A model generated the notes under the pieces. That model was not told the origin of the DNA, made no database searches, and saw nothing but the letters and a program-made list of their open reading frames with translations. Below, piece by piece: positions 12,109 to 23,849 of a DNA stretch of 64,000 nt. A program made the position numbers and the translations under genes. Origin of the DNA: Acanthacorydalis orientalis (taxonomy: Eukaryota > Arthropoda > Insecta > Megaloptera > Corydalidae); contig CM068318.1 of NCBI GenBank assembly GCA_034766995.1, positions 32,710,956 to 32,774,955 of the forward strand, in the 5' to 3' direction. Position 1 is the first letter of the stretch. Every line of letters starts with the position of its first letter.

Positions 12109-12992
12109 TTATATTGGCGAGAAAAGAAGTGCGGTTTTTGTTTTCTGAATTCTAACCATTTTTTCAATTATTTTTTTTTCAATTAAAGCGTTATTTAATC
12201 CTGTTCATGTTAATATCATTTTAAAGTGCATTTTTCCGTTTGTATTTAGATAACATCGACTTTTCTTTTATTATTAACTTTGCTTCAAATTGGGTTATTA
12301 AATTAAAGATGGAAAAAGCCAATAAGAGCAAAATTTTCAAAACGGGTGGTAAAGTAGCAGAAACTGTTTGTAAACAAAACGATGCTTTTGGTGTGAGTAC
12401 TGTTAAGGTATGTATGGTATAAAGGTCTTCTTCGACTTATTAAATTAGGAGCATTCTATTGATGAGGATTTCGTACTCTGTCCCCATCTCTTTGAGGGTC
12501 GTCCAGGTAATTTTTCCCGAATGTCAACCATTTTTTCAAATGTGGCAATTCGCTATTCTTCCATTCCATCCACATAGTAGCTCCATTTCCGAGGCAACTT
12601 GCAATTTCTATAAGCATTCTTCTATTTTTGCGAAAGGTAGGATGCTAATCTTGTTTTCCAACATTCCTCTTTTATCCGAGCTAGGACCGGCAAAAATTGC
12701 AACGGACTACTCAATCCATCCGACACAATTGAAGGCGTAGTTGGTGAAATGGTCGTTTCAAAAATTTTGTATTGGGGACGAGAGCCGTGAAGAAGGTCGC
12801 GGTCGTCCTTTTTCAGTTCGTAACGATCAACTGAAGGTGTTATTTGAATCAAAACCACGCACAATAATTCTTAAACTTATACAAAAGTTAGACGTTAGTC
12901 ATCCAACAGTTCGGGACTACTTAAAACAAAATTATTAAAAATATATATGAACGTGAAGGTCATAAACAGCAGTTATTTTTCTGCCAACCTAA
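12109..12992 (+). mobile_element. Mini-mariner copy 3, interrupted by a LINE-like insert
   Basis: Left end degenerate (ttatattggcgag, then gtgcggtttttgttttctga); right end ttatttttctgccaacctaa intact. On the plus strand a start region (ATGGAAAAAGCC at 12309) and FKTGGKVAETV precede a 0.33-kb foreign segment, after which RDESREEGRGRPF-like text and the helix SHPTVRDYLKQN (ending about 12938) resume. The two halves of the HTH region thus flank the insert. No catalytic domain. Confidence 0.8.
12419..12745 (-). mobile_element. Short 5'-truncated non-LTR retrotransposon tail inside mini-mariner copy 3
   Basis: Less AT-rich than its host. On the minus strand about 12480-12515 reads PGRPSKRWGQSTKSSS followed by a stop and a purine-rich end (cgaagaaga at 12426-12434). 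A GRP..RW motif shortly before the stop is common at the end of insect LINE ORF2 proteins. The interruption of a known reading frame defines its limits to within about 10 bp. Confidence 0.45.
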
Positions 12993-14080
12993 TATATTCA
13001 TATTTTCAAAGTTGTAAAAAATTGTTTGAATGAAATGAGAAAAATTATCATTTAATAAAAATCAGTGCTGGAAAGTAAACTAAATAATTTATTTAAATAA
13101 GATTTCAATTACCGAAAATAACTGTATATAGAATTTATAAGTAAATAATATTGTTAAGAATATGAAAAACTATGCAATGTAAACATTAATATACATAAAA
13201 TTGAATACATATATTTATTTAGTGTTTGGTTTGTAATTTAATTCTTGACATAAAAAGTTAACAAGATTTTAAGACACGCTATCTATTTTATTAAGAAATG
13301 TAAGATGCCGAGTCTGAAATTTAAGATTAAGATTGCTCGTATAGAGACTAATGTACGAACGAAATATAAATATCTTTTATAAAGAGTTCCATCAATTCAT
13401 TGAATATTTTTTACATCAACTTAGTGCGCATTACTATTTATGGTCACATATTTATGGTCAGGTCTTCGATGTCAGATCGGAAGATAAGGAAATTGAATAA
13501 CTTTTCATGTTCAACATAACAAGAAAAAAAGAAATGTAGAATTTGTACGGTTCGATTGGTACTAAAAATAACTGTGACGAACGCCATACTTGAATTCCAA
13601 ATTTAGGTGATGAATATTTAAAAAATATTTTACATTAAATTCTGTATCATATAAAAACTATAATTTTTAAATATTTCTATAAATTTCTTTACTATGAAAA
13701 GTATAAAAAAATAACTAATGATTAAATCAGGTCATAGGCTATTAACTAGGTTTGTCAACGGCTAATAAATTTGTTTTATCGATAGTTCTAGCAAATAGAG
13801 GGAATAAAGTGCGTTTATAAAATTCACTGGCCAATCTCTTTTAGCGAGGAAATCGATTTGCTCGTTTATTCTCATTTGCTTTGCTGACTTTGCCCATTTC
13901 AAATGGATAGACATCTATGTAAAAACTTTACATCGATTTACATATTTCACATTTCTCGATGAAATGAATAGTAAATGTATCTAATTTTAAAATAAATAGC
14001 CGCAACCTAATATAAATAGATGTAGGAATATGTCATGTAATACTATTTCATTTATTTCTCAATATTATACGCTATTTGCC

Positions 14081-14084
<4 letters not shown>
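12993..14084. other. AT-rich intron, nothing recognised
   Basis: A slightly GC-richer patch at 13790-13920 (ctttgctgactttgcccatt) has no protein or repeat match that I can make. Confidence 0.55.
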
Positions 14085-14132
<48 letters not shown>

Positions 14133-14181
14133 TTATGTATATATTTATGTATATATATATATATATATGTATATATTTATG

Positions 14182-14241
<60 letters not shown>

Positions 14242-14284
14242 ATATATGTATATATATATACCTATATATATATATATATGTATA

Positions 14285-14330
<46 letters not shown>

Positions 14331-14332
14331 AA

Positions 14333-14372
<40 letters not shown>
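14085..14372. repeat. Long (TA)n tract with TATG and TTTATG interruptions
   Basis: Nearly 290 bp of TA-type repeat ending exactly at the TA before the mariner at 14373. Open frames here are artefacts. Confidence 0.95.
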
Positions 14373-14376
<4 letters not shown>

Positions 14377-15635
14377 GTTGGTGCAAAAATGATTGCGATT
14401 TACATCATTTTAAGTTCGATGCCAGTTGTTTTAGTTACAGTTATCGTCATGTGATAACATCATTATAAATAAAAAAATAGCACAATGATTTCAGTTTATG
14501 TCTGTTGTTGTCATGCTATAGTATTGTTGGATATAACCTTTTAAATTAATCATGGAAAAAGCAAATTCGCGCGATTTTGTTGTATGAGTTAAATTGGGAC
14601 GTAAAACAACAGAAACTACTTGAAATATCAAATTTGTTTTTGGCGATCAGTCAATTAGTGAACGGGCATCTCAACACTGATTCCAAAAAATTCGTGATGG
14701 AAACTAAAGACATTATGATAAGGATGGTCATGGACTTCTTTCAGTTATAGACAATAATAATTTAAGAACTATTATTGAAACGGACCCACGTTAAACTACT
14801 CGAGTGGTGGCAGAAGAACTCAATGCTGATCATTCAACAGTTAGTCATTTAAGTCTAATTGAAAAAGCAAAAAAGTTGGCTGAATGGGTACCATATGAAC
14901 TAAACGAATATCAAGCAATTCGCCGGTATGAAGTGTGATCTACGCTTCTTTTGCGTAATAAAAATGATCCCTTTCTTGATCCTGTTCACATGTGTTGAAA
15001 ATTGGGTTCTCAACAACAATTAGAAACGTTCATCACAGTGGATAGACCGAGGAGAAGCAGTAAAACAATTTCCTAAACCGAAACTTCATGAAAAAAAAGA
15101 TTATGGTCACTGTTTGGTGGTCGGTAATTGGCATCATTCACTACAAGTTTTTAAATCTTAGTGAAATTATAACAGCAGAAAAATATTCTCAGGAAATTGA
15201 AAAATGGTTGAGAAGTTGCATCGTTTACGTCCAACATTGATTAATCGAAGAGGGCCAATTCTTCTTCATGTCAATACCCGACCACATGTTTCACAAATTA
15301 CTTTAAAATTAAATGAACTGGTTTATGAAACTTTACCTCACCCACCTTATTTTTCGAACCTGTCTACGATAGATTATCATTTTTTTAAACATTTAAAAAT
15401 GATTTTCTACGAGACAAGGTTTTCAAATATCAAGCATCAGCTCAAAGCGCTTTCAATGAATTCGTTTATTCCAGGGATCCAGAATTCTATCTTGTAGTAA
15501 TAAACAAACTTGTTTCCCGTTGGGAGAAAGATGGACAGGCCAATTTTCTTTATTTTAATTAATAAATTTAATTTTTAATTGATATATGCGTCTTTATACT
15601 CGATACATAAAAACTGCAACTATTTTTGTACCTAC

Positions 15636-15639
<4 letters not shown>
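14373..15639 (+). mobile_element. Full-length but dead mariner (1,267 bp)
   Basis: Starts ttaggttggtgcaaaaatga after TA and ends tatttttgtacctacctaa before TA. The ends closely resemble those of the human MADE1/Hsmar1 group (from memory). Plus-strand fragments follow transposase order: MEKANSRDF (about 14552), KAKKLAEWVPYELNEYQ (about 14865-14915), KPKLHEKK and VTVWWSVIGIIHY (about 15075-15150), then ILLHVNTRPHVSQ and LSTIDYHFF in the frame 15204-15497. The usual LLHDN aspartate is V here, besides many stops and frameshifts, so it cannot be active. It sits inside one long TA microsatellite. Confidence 0.85.
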
Positions 15640-15695
<56 letters not shown>

Positions 15696-15720
15696 TATAT
15701 GTATATATATATATATATAA

Positions 15721-15751
<31 letters not shown>

Positions 15752-15767
15752 ATATATACATATATAT
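15640..15767. repeat. (TA)n tract
   Basis: Right continuation of the TA tract into which the mariner at 14373 inserted. Confidence 0.95.
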
Positions 15768-15975
15768 ATCATCATCATCATCATCTTCAGCCCCTGTCAA
15801 TCCACTGCTGGATAAAGGCCTCTTCCATGACTTTCCATTTTGTTCGATTCAGTGCCTCTCTTTTCCACAGTTTTCCAATAAAGTTTTTAATATCCTTATC
15901 CCATCTGTTCATTGGTCTCTTTCTCGGTCTTTTCATATTCCTTGGTTCCCAGTCAATAATTTCTCTTGTCCATAA
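15768..15975 (-). mobile_element. 3' end of a non-LTR retrotransposon (ORF2 C-terminus and tail)
   Basis: On the minus strand an intact frame reads WTREIIDWEPRNMKRPRKRP, then MNRWDKDI, LNRTKWKVMEEAF and IQQWIDRG followed by TGA at 15787-15789. The pattern W.PR..KR..RP..RW..DI ... W..EEA..QQW is the well-known end of reverse-transcriptase proteins of insect LINEs. After the stop comes a (GAT)n tail (15768-15786 on the plus strand as atcatc), typical of LINE 3' ends. The element is severely 5'-truncated and lies between two TA tracts. The clade is not resolved. Confidence 0.75.
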
Positions 15976-15993
15976 TATATGTATATGTATATA

Positions 15994-16033
<40 letters not shown>

Positions 16034-16042
16034 ATATAATAT

Positions 16043-16090
<48 letters not shown>

Positions 16091-16122
16091 ATATGTATAT
16101 ATATATATATGTATATATACAA
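15976..16122. repeat. (TA)n tract with TACATA and GTATG interruptions
   Basis: Abuts the truncated edge of the LINE tail. Confidence 0.95.
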
Positions 16123-18084
16123 TTTGTAAAAATAATTGACACAGTACATATAAAACAATTTATAAAAATTTTATACAGTAATGTAAGCACTATTACTTAC
16201 TGTCTAGCAATAAAAAGTAATGTTAATAACTGCAAAAAAATTCTAATAAACTCTTATGAGTTTTTCGTAATATTTTGAAGATTATTTGTCGTTAGTTTAC
16301 TTCAAGATAGTTTCTTTACTTTTTTGTTTAATGAGCAAATTTGATACATAACTGCTGATAAAAGGATAGAAAGTGATTGTGGTGTAGATGCGATGTAAAA
16401 TTATTATGCTAGATGTTATTTGATGACTGGTAGTTTAGCATGTATGATGAGTTTATAAATCCTTTTCAGTATGAAGAAAACTAGCTCTTATCGAAAATTT
16501 ATACTATCACAAACGTTTATCTTTCGAAAAGAAAATAATCTATTAATGTTCAAAATTATTCAAAACCATTGTATGCTCTAGGATGTATGAATAACTAACA
16601 ATCTCGAAAACTCTAAATCAATTACCATTAATAGCATTCTAAGAAATGAGAGTGTATTGTTAAAGCACCAATCTGTGTGTTTTTTTAGAGATTCAGTGTT
16701 ATATGTGATACTTGGTTTGAGTTCAAATTGGTACTGATTTTCGACCAGTCTTTGATCTTTCTGGAATCTTAGAAAAATAAAGATCTGTTTTTTTTATAAT
16801 ACTACTTTAGTAAATATTTCATTGTTTTATAGCTTTTGTTTCGAATAGGAGTGACACTATCGACTTAGTGCTGCACTAAAGTCTGAGAACTCGACTGATT
16901 TTTAAATAAATGAAAAGAAGTCTATTTTTTATCTAATGTTTTATTTTGACGGTAAATACAAGTAGGTTACAACTTAAAACAAGTGTATGGGTCTGGATAC
17001 TGACTTACTTATTGCATAGCGCGGACAGTTTATTTATGGTTTCGGAAAGTATGGCAATTATAATTCCAGGTATTATTCAGTTTAATTTTCTTTGTCATAA
17101 TACTAACGGTTCAGAGCCATTAGTTTACAATAAAATTAATTAAGATATTTTGAAATTTGTTGATTCTGAATAAAAAACTGGAATTACCAAGTTAATAATA
17201 TGATTCCAAAATATACTAAAATAGATTAATAAATAAACAAATTTATATGAGTCTTCAACAGCTTTTTCAATTCAATCTGTCAATTAAGGCATTGTTTAAA
17301 ATTTTAAACCTTATTATCATCGATGTATATTGAAAAGACTGCTCAAAGAAGAAAATGAACAAGATAAGTTGTAAATTAAGGGTTGATAGAAGTTCTTCGA
17401 CATTATGTATAATATCAGAAACATTGTTCAATACTTATAATAATAATTACCTGTAAATACGATATAAAATGTTGGATATATTCATTTTAGTTATTGATTG
17501 CTATTTGTTGAACATGTATAAATAAATAAAAAAATACAGAGTTATGAAATAATACAAAAAATACAATATTAAATATCAAAAAGTAAATATTCATAATAAT
17601 ACAAATTGTGGTTTTAAAAGTAAAAATGTTATTAAGTAAAGCAAAATTTAAATTTAAAAAAATGAAGAACCTGAAATGTATAAATGTATAATGAATGAGG
17701 GAATGACAGAAAGAATTTAGGGAAATAGAAAGTTTGATTTATAATACATTATAAGCAAACTTTTTTCATATACGAGTATGCTTATATATATATATATATA
17801 TATGTTTGAAAATATTCTGCACTGATGTATTTATATTTCAAACTCTACACGAAAGTACAAGTGAAAGTTAAGTAGTAATCAACATGTCTGTATTTTATCA
17901 CAATACTCCATTTTAGCATTTTTTTCTTTAACAGGTTATTTGCATAACATGAAAACAAATCTGTTGTTAAAATTTATAAATGTTTGAATATGAGGTAAAT
18001 ATCATTGAATTGTAATCAATGTAGTATGTTACAAAATTTGAGAAATATAAAAAAAAGCGAAAATAACTAAATAGTGCGATATGA
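16123..18084. other. AT-rich intron, nothing recognised
   Basis: Contains one small TA run (17784-17804). The 65-aa plus frame at 16946 shows no family resemblance and no coding-like composition. Confidence 0.55.
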
Positions 18085-19062
18085 AGGGTTTTCCAATAGG
18101 TACGCCCTTTTTTAAGAGGTTATATTTCACAGATGTCAAACTGATAGCTGTATTTTCTTTAACATTTGTTAATTTTTGACATTGCTATTTTTAGTTAAGG
18201 TCTCATATGCAAAAAAGAGCACCTTAAAATAGTACAATTGTATTATGAAAATGGTTGTTTTATAAAAAATACATTTCATAAATTATATGATATTTATTCT
18301 CGACATACTCGTCCATCTGAATCAACAGGTCTTCGATTAGTGGGTAAATTTGAAGAGACTTGATAGGATAAAGATAAAGAAACACGCACGCGTGTCCGTA
18401 GTGCTCGTTCTGAAGAAAATATTGACTTGGTTCGTGAAAATATATCGGGAAAGTCAGGAATGTTAATTCCAGGAAGTTCACAGCAATTAGACCTTTTACA
18501 AACGATCACATTGCGTATTTTGCATTTGCGTATTTTGCGACATTTATTGTTGAGGGTATATAACGTTTAATTAATACAAGAATTAAAGCTGGAAGACCAT
18601 TCACTGTGTCAGAGATTTGTTAATTGAATATTGAAACAATAACACGTTTTTTTCTAAAAAAAAAATCTCAATCTCTGAAAAGCAAAACTGACGAGAGAAT
18701 CTGGACTGAAAAAATCCGAGGATGATCGTTGAAAACCACTGCATACATAAATAGTGACTGTTTGGTGCCCACTTCAGTCCGATAGAGTCATTGGTCCTTA
18801 CTTTTTTAGAATCAGAAATTTAAGAGAGTAATTGGTGAGATAGAGCCCCAGTTGTGTAGGGATGTTATTGAAAATTTTAACAAAAGAATGGTTACTTGTA
18901 AGAAAGAACGCGACTGTAACTTACATGAAATTATTTTTCATTTATAAATGGCATAATCTCAACTATTGTTTACAATAAAGAAACTTGAAATGTCAACATA
19001 AATTTTGTGCTGAAATTTCATTTATTTCAAATTAAAACATTCCGTCCTTATTGGAAAACCCT
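18085..19062 (+). mobile_element. Tc1/mariner-superfamily element (copy A), internally deleted
   Basis: Ends are inverted: agggttttccaataggtacg left and, on the other strand, agggttttccaataaggacg right. It aligns over most of its length with the opposite-strand copy at 58912-60915. The plus strand shows remnants of the N-terminal region (RHTRPSESTGLRLVGKFEET at about 18300-18360) and of the C-terminal tail (about 18830-18945: IGEIEPQLCRDVIENFNKR-like and VTCKKERDCNLHEI). About 0.98 kb against about 1.3 kb for copy B without its insert. Not functional. Confidence 0.75.
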
Positions 19063-19205
19063 GTAGTTATGAATAAACAAATAATATAAAATATTTTATC
19101 TATACAAAAATTTCAGTTTAAAAACGTCTATGTATTGAATACTATAAATTAATTAAATATACGTTTATTCAACAAATGCCTTGCGGAATTTATGTATGCT
19201 TTTAG

Positions 19206-19208
<3 letters not shown>

Positions 19209-19256
<48 letters not shown>

Positions 19257-19258
19257 AT
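19209..19258. repeat. (TA)n microsatellite
   Basis: TA run with two TACATA interruptions. Confidence 0.95.
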
Positions 19259-19514
19259 TTGGTGAAAAATATTTCATGTATTGTGTTTTAGAAAATAATA
19301 TTTATAATAATATTTTTATCGTGACAAAACAACTTTTATGTATAAAGTATTTTTATCATATAAAGCTTTTTCAAATCAAGAAGTAATTATTTTTGTAGTT
19401 CATATAAATATATTCTTTTATTCTTAACAAACACACTTCTTAAAATATTTTTAAAAAAATTAAGAGAGTTATAATGTGCCATAAATAGAAACAAACTATT
19501 TTATACAATAATCA

Positions 19515-19905
19515 CGGGTTTCTGTCTCCTACTCGCCGTCGCACTAGGAGGGGGCTTCGCTCTCAAATCGTTAACGCTCGCTCTCCGCTGACAAAAAACA
19601 GAAGTTAACAAATTATACGCACAAATAATCTAGATAAAATGTAAATCGTAGAATTTTTGTTGGTAAATTTTATAAAAATTAACAAGAAAATACAATGTTA
19701 AAATGGTATAACATTTTTTTACTCTACATCTTCAGTCAATACAATATTTTGAATAAATTTCTTATCAGTTTTACACTTAAATCGTATATTCTCTAAACCA
19801 GGCGTTATCCATCAACCAATTGGTGATGATCAGGAACATGAATGGTTAACCTCCTACTTGTAGAATGTAGCGGAGGGAGTGGTGTTGCGTGGAGATGACC
19901 TACAC
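19515..19905 (+). repeat. Dispersed repeat with GC-rich head (family G, copy 1)
   Basis: A GC-rich head (ggagggggcttcgctctc, then gttaacgctcgctctccgct) is followed by an AT-rich body containing acgcacaaataatctagat, atttttgttgg and a tttttttactcta block. Body landmarks recur in the same order at 29993-30240 and, inverted, at 48780-49190. No coding potential; class unknown. Confidence 0.6.
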
Positions 19906-20022
19906 GCAAAAAAAAATGTTTTATTAAAATTTTATGATGGCATTATTTTTTATATAAAGAAAAATATTTCGATTTGAATTTTTTAATAATTGTCAAATCG
20001 AACTTTAATATATCGTCTTTAA

Positions 20023-20109
<87 letters not shown>

Positions 20110-21277
20110 GGTGTGTGTGTGTGTATAAGGAGAAGAGAGGGGGAAAAGGGAGAGTGCAACACAGGGACAGAAATTTTCAAAATGCTACGAATATTTTATT
20201 TGTTTTAGCTATAATGAAAACATTATTTAAGACTGAAAATATCAATATTAGTGTATACATTCTAAACTGTTATTTTTAGAATAGAAATAAAATTAATATT
20301 AAATTAAATTGTTTATCGTTATGAACAATTGTCAGATTTGAAAAGATAGAATAAAATGTAAATTATAAAACTAGGTCAAGTGTGATTGATTGTGTAATTT
20401 TACAAAAAATAATTCGAATAATCTTTACAAAAAAAATAATTCTGCAATTTAGTACAATCAATATATAATAAATACTTTCAACTGTCAAGAATAATTTAAA
20501 ACAATTTTTCTAATTCATACATATATTGATTTTTTTATATGAAATAGGTTTAAAGTTTTTCCAAATATGAGAACTAATAAAGAAGTGTTGATTATTATTT
20601 AAGTTTTTCCTAAAAAGATTACAACATCATCGCTAGAGAAAATAAAATAAACAAGGTTTCGTAATTAAAGAGTTAAAATGAAAAATATGTTTGCTGATAA
20701 GCACTTCTTGTAATCCGCTGGAACGCACTGAGACTTAAAATCTCTACAAATCCAAGCATCGAAAACGTCTTTAAAGACCATTTGGTTTACAACACAACAA
20801 CGCGATTTTGTAGTGTTTCTACCATTTTTAAAATAACTAATAATTTTATTTCAAACTGATGCTCCGTTTCTTTTTCTCGTTGTGTCATGGCTCGGACTTT
20901 ATTTTCTCTATTTGTTCTACTGAAAAACCTAGTTATAAAATTATCTTTAGATTTGTTTTCCGGTTTATAATTTTTATTAAACTATATAAAAGAATTTATT
21001 AAATATAATTATCTCCAAGTTTATTTAAATATTTTTAATGTTTCAAAAATTTCATTTGTTTCAAATTTATTTTTCTCAATAGAATAGCATCTTCTTTTGT
21101 ATTTTTTCTAAACTGAAAATTGTATAATAATCTTTGTTTTGTGATATATTTGTAATTTTTTTCTTTAGTAAGTAGAATTTTTAAGGTTTTCCACTTATTT
21201 TATACCTTCATGTATTTCTATTATATTTTCTCGACATTTTTTCCCTATAGTTTAAAAAGAAATATATAAACTGTTAA
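19906..21277. other. AT-rich intron around the TA/TG tract
   Basis: Outside 20030-20126 only AT-rich sequence. A short GC-richer patch at 20695-20830 has no recognisable content. Confidence 0.55.
20030..20126. repeat. (TA)n followed by (TG)n
   Basis: About 72 bp of pure TA then GTATGTATGG and GTGTGTGTG. Confidence 0.95.
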
Positions 21278-21556
21278 CCCTTAAAAGACACACCTCCGAA
21301 AAATTACGTAAAGGGCGCACGAAGTATGCCACATCTCATCGTCTTTGAATGCGTGCTTTAACGACTTTATTAAATATTTTGTTACAAAAAATTATTAAAT
21401 GAAGTTGAAGGCATGTATTTTGAGGACAAATAGGTTTCAGGGCGATTTTTTGAAATTAACAATATTTGAAATGTTGTTGAAAAAAAAATTTTAGTATGAT
21501 TCATTGTAGCGCAAAGTTTACGTGTGATATCCATCACCCGGATTTCCCTTTCAGGG
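21278..21556. mobile_element. 279-bp piggyBac-like MITE with TTAA target duplication
   Basis: TTAA at 21274-21277 and 21557-21560. The ends inside it are cccttaaaagacacacc and, inverted, ccctgaaagggaaatcc, matching at 11 of 17 positions including the first four. The frame at 21382-21585 crosses the boundary and is not coding. TTAA duplications and CCC termini are typical of piggyBac-type MITEs. Confidence 0.6.
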
Positions 21557-21849
21557 TTAAACAAATGTACTTTGCAATATATCAAAATAAAAACAGTTTT
21601 CTCGTAAAATATAACATAATTTAGAATTATGTAGTGTTAACGAGATAAAAATAAATTTAAATACTTTATCTCTACTAAATTATATATATTTATATATCAA
21701 AAGTGTTTGATTATAAGCTTCTTGTACTAATTATAAGCTTTGATTTTGCACCTGTTTAAATTTAGTATCAAAAATAGTGAAAATCGTTATACGAGTTCAT
21801 GAAAACTGTGTTTCACACCTTAAAACATATTTATACATACAAAAATATT

Positions 21850-22320
21850 TCTTCTTCTTCTCTTCGATGACGCTACAGCCCAAATCGAACCTCTTCGTTC
21901 TCAGTTTTCTGCCTCAGACATTTCTTTCCCTGGCAGTTCTTCTCCAGTTTCTTACTTCCAACAGCTTCACTGTAGTCTTCTTTACATTGTCTATAAATCA
22001 AAGTTCCATATTAGTGATTGGTGTTGTTACATACATCCAGTATCCGAGGCTGATTTTTAGGTTTCGTAACGTTTATTGTTTTACGAGGTGAGTTTGTTGG
22101 CCTCATGCCCAACCTCCTTTCCAGAGGACCATCTTCTTGCTCTCACTAGCCCTGAACCCTCTTGCCATCGAGGTTACCCGATCTTAAGTGAGGTTACTCA
22201 GATTACCAGTGTGTTGTGTGGACGGGAAAGTCGAATTGGGTAAAAAAGGCTGTGCGACGCTAGCTGGAGCCGGAATCATGTAGTACGCATGCACTACCTC
22301 ATTTTAACCTCCACCAAAAA
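21850..22320 (-). mobile_element. Degenerate non-LTR retrotransposon 3' end with GC-rich segment
   Basis: The minus strand reads KLLEVRNWRRTARERNV (about 21925-21985), then after a frameshift KTENEEVRFGL and TAG at 21873-21875, followed by a (GAA)n tail (plus strand ttcttcttctc at 21850-21863). VRNW...A.+R..W near the stop is common at the end of insect LINE ORF2. The adjoining 22080-22320 is much richer in G+C than its surroundings (ggcctcatgcccaacctcct) and may be UTR of the same element brought next to the tail by deletion. That link is inference. Confidence 0.55.
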
Positions 22321-22848
22321 TATTTATAGGCTATATATTAGGAATTAAATACGTTTGTTATTATACTTTATTAATAAAATCCTTTCAAATTTTGTAATAC
22401 GTTTTTGTTCAAATGTACTTTTTTACCTATTGTTGAAATGAAAATCGTATTATATGTATAATATTAAAAATATAACATAAACTTGACTGCTTTAAATTCG
22501 CACAGAAATTATTAAGAAAATATTTTCATTATGTTTTATAACATAAGTGATTTTGATTAAATTGTATTAAACGCAGAAAATTACAAAATAACATCCTACA
22601 CAATCTCGAAAATGAAATCGTATTTTAGCAAGAATTAAATAATAGCCACTAAATACTTTAGTGGTAATTAAGGTTTTTCTACGTTGGTGTTTTCTTGCAA
22701 AGAGAGACTTTCAAAACTGTTATTTTCGACGATGACAAAAAATCGAATCTTTGTTTACATCAAGTTTTTTGTTGATGAAGTTCGACCTACTAACTCATAT
22801 AATATTGATCAAGCCAAACAAGATACACGTTGTATATAAGTGAATATA

Positions 22849-22852
<4 letters not shown>

Positions 22853-22898
<46 letters not shown>
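22853..22898. repeat. (TA)n microsatellite
   Basis: Pure TA run. Confidence 0.95.
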
Positions 22899-22904
<6 letters not shown>

Positions 22905-23849
22905 CTATTCAATATTTTGTTGTCATATACTTTTTTGTCTTTGATAATTTCGTTAGCATATATTTTGATTATTATATATCGATTTTCTTAATATACTTGA
23001 CATTTACTTTATTTTTCTTTTACATGAAATTATTCGAAATGAATATTTATAAACAGATATCCATTTTAATTTTAATAATTACCTTTATTCATTATTGTAA
23101 AGTTTAACTTATTTTTCTCTTCATTGAGACTATTAACTAATTCTATTAAAGTGAAACATTATCTTTTTTTAAAAAAGCCTACAAAATTGAACGAAATGAC
23201 TTAAATCTATTGAAAAGTTGCAACATATTTTTTTGAAAAATAGTTCAACTTTATTTTTTGTCTAATTCATGCGTTTATTGTCTTCTAAGTATCGACCAGG
23301 TATTAATAATTTGAAACAGAATTTAAAATTAACTTTTTTTTAATGATGACTCGTCTTAACTTCTGCTATTATTTAAATTAAGTTACACTATCTATATGGT
23401 ATAGTTTTTTTATATGGACCGTTTATTGTGAAAGTGGTGTAAGTCCATTTTTTCTTGTTTCGAAATATATAAGAATTTGATTTTTAGTCGATTCAGAAAT
23501 ACTAATAAAGTCTATTAAGTTTGCCTATATTTCTATGAATTTAGATGTATATAAATTCATTATATAAATTGTTTTTATAAAAATTAACTAAACGTATATT
23601 TTTTCTGGGTTGTAAATTGATTTTCCACCATTTTCATAATTATTGAACTGTAACAAATCACTAAATTTTAATTATTTAAATTTAAATTTTACTTAAATAA
23701 CGTTATGTTTTATTCCGATTTTCTTTATAAATAAGAACAAGAAACCAAATACTGATGTTTAATCTCAATATTTATTTACTTATTGTTAAACTACTTAATA
23801 CTTAATTGTAAGTTTATCATTATTATGAGTTAACATTAACCTCTATTTT
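22899..23849. other. AT-rich intron, nothing recognised
   Basis: No feature found on either strand. Confidence 0.6.

Noticed and set aside
18260..18509. Two minus-strand frames of about 70 aa
   Set aside because: Antisense to the N-terminal transposase remnant of copy A (plus strand).
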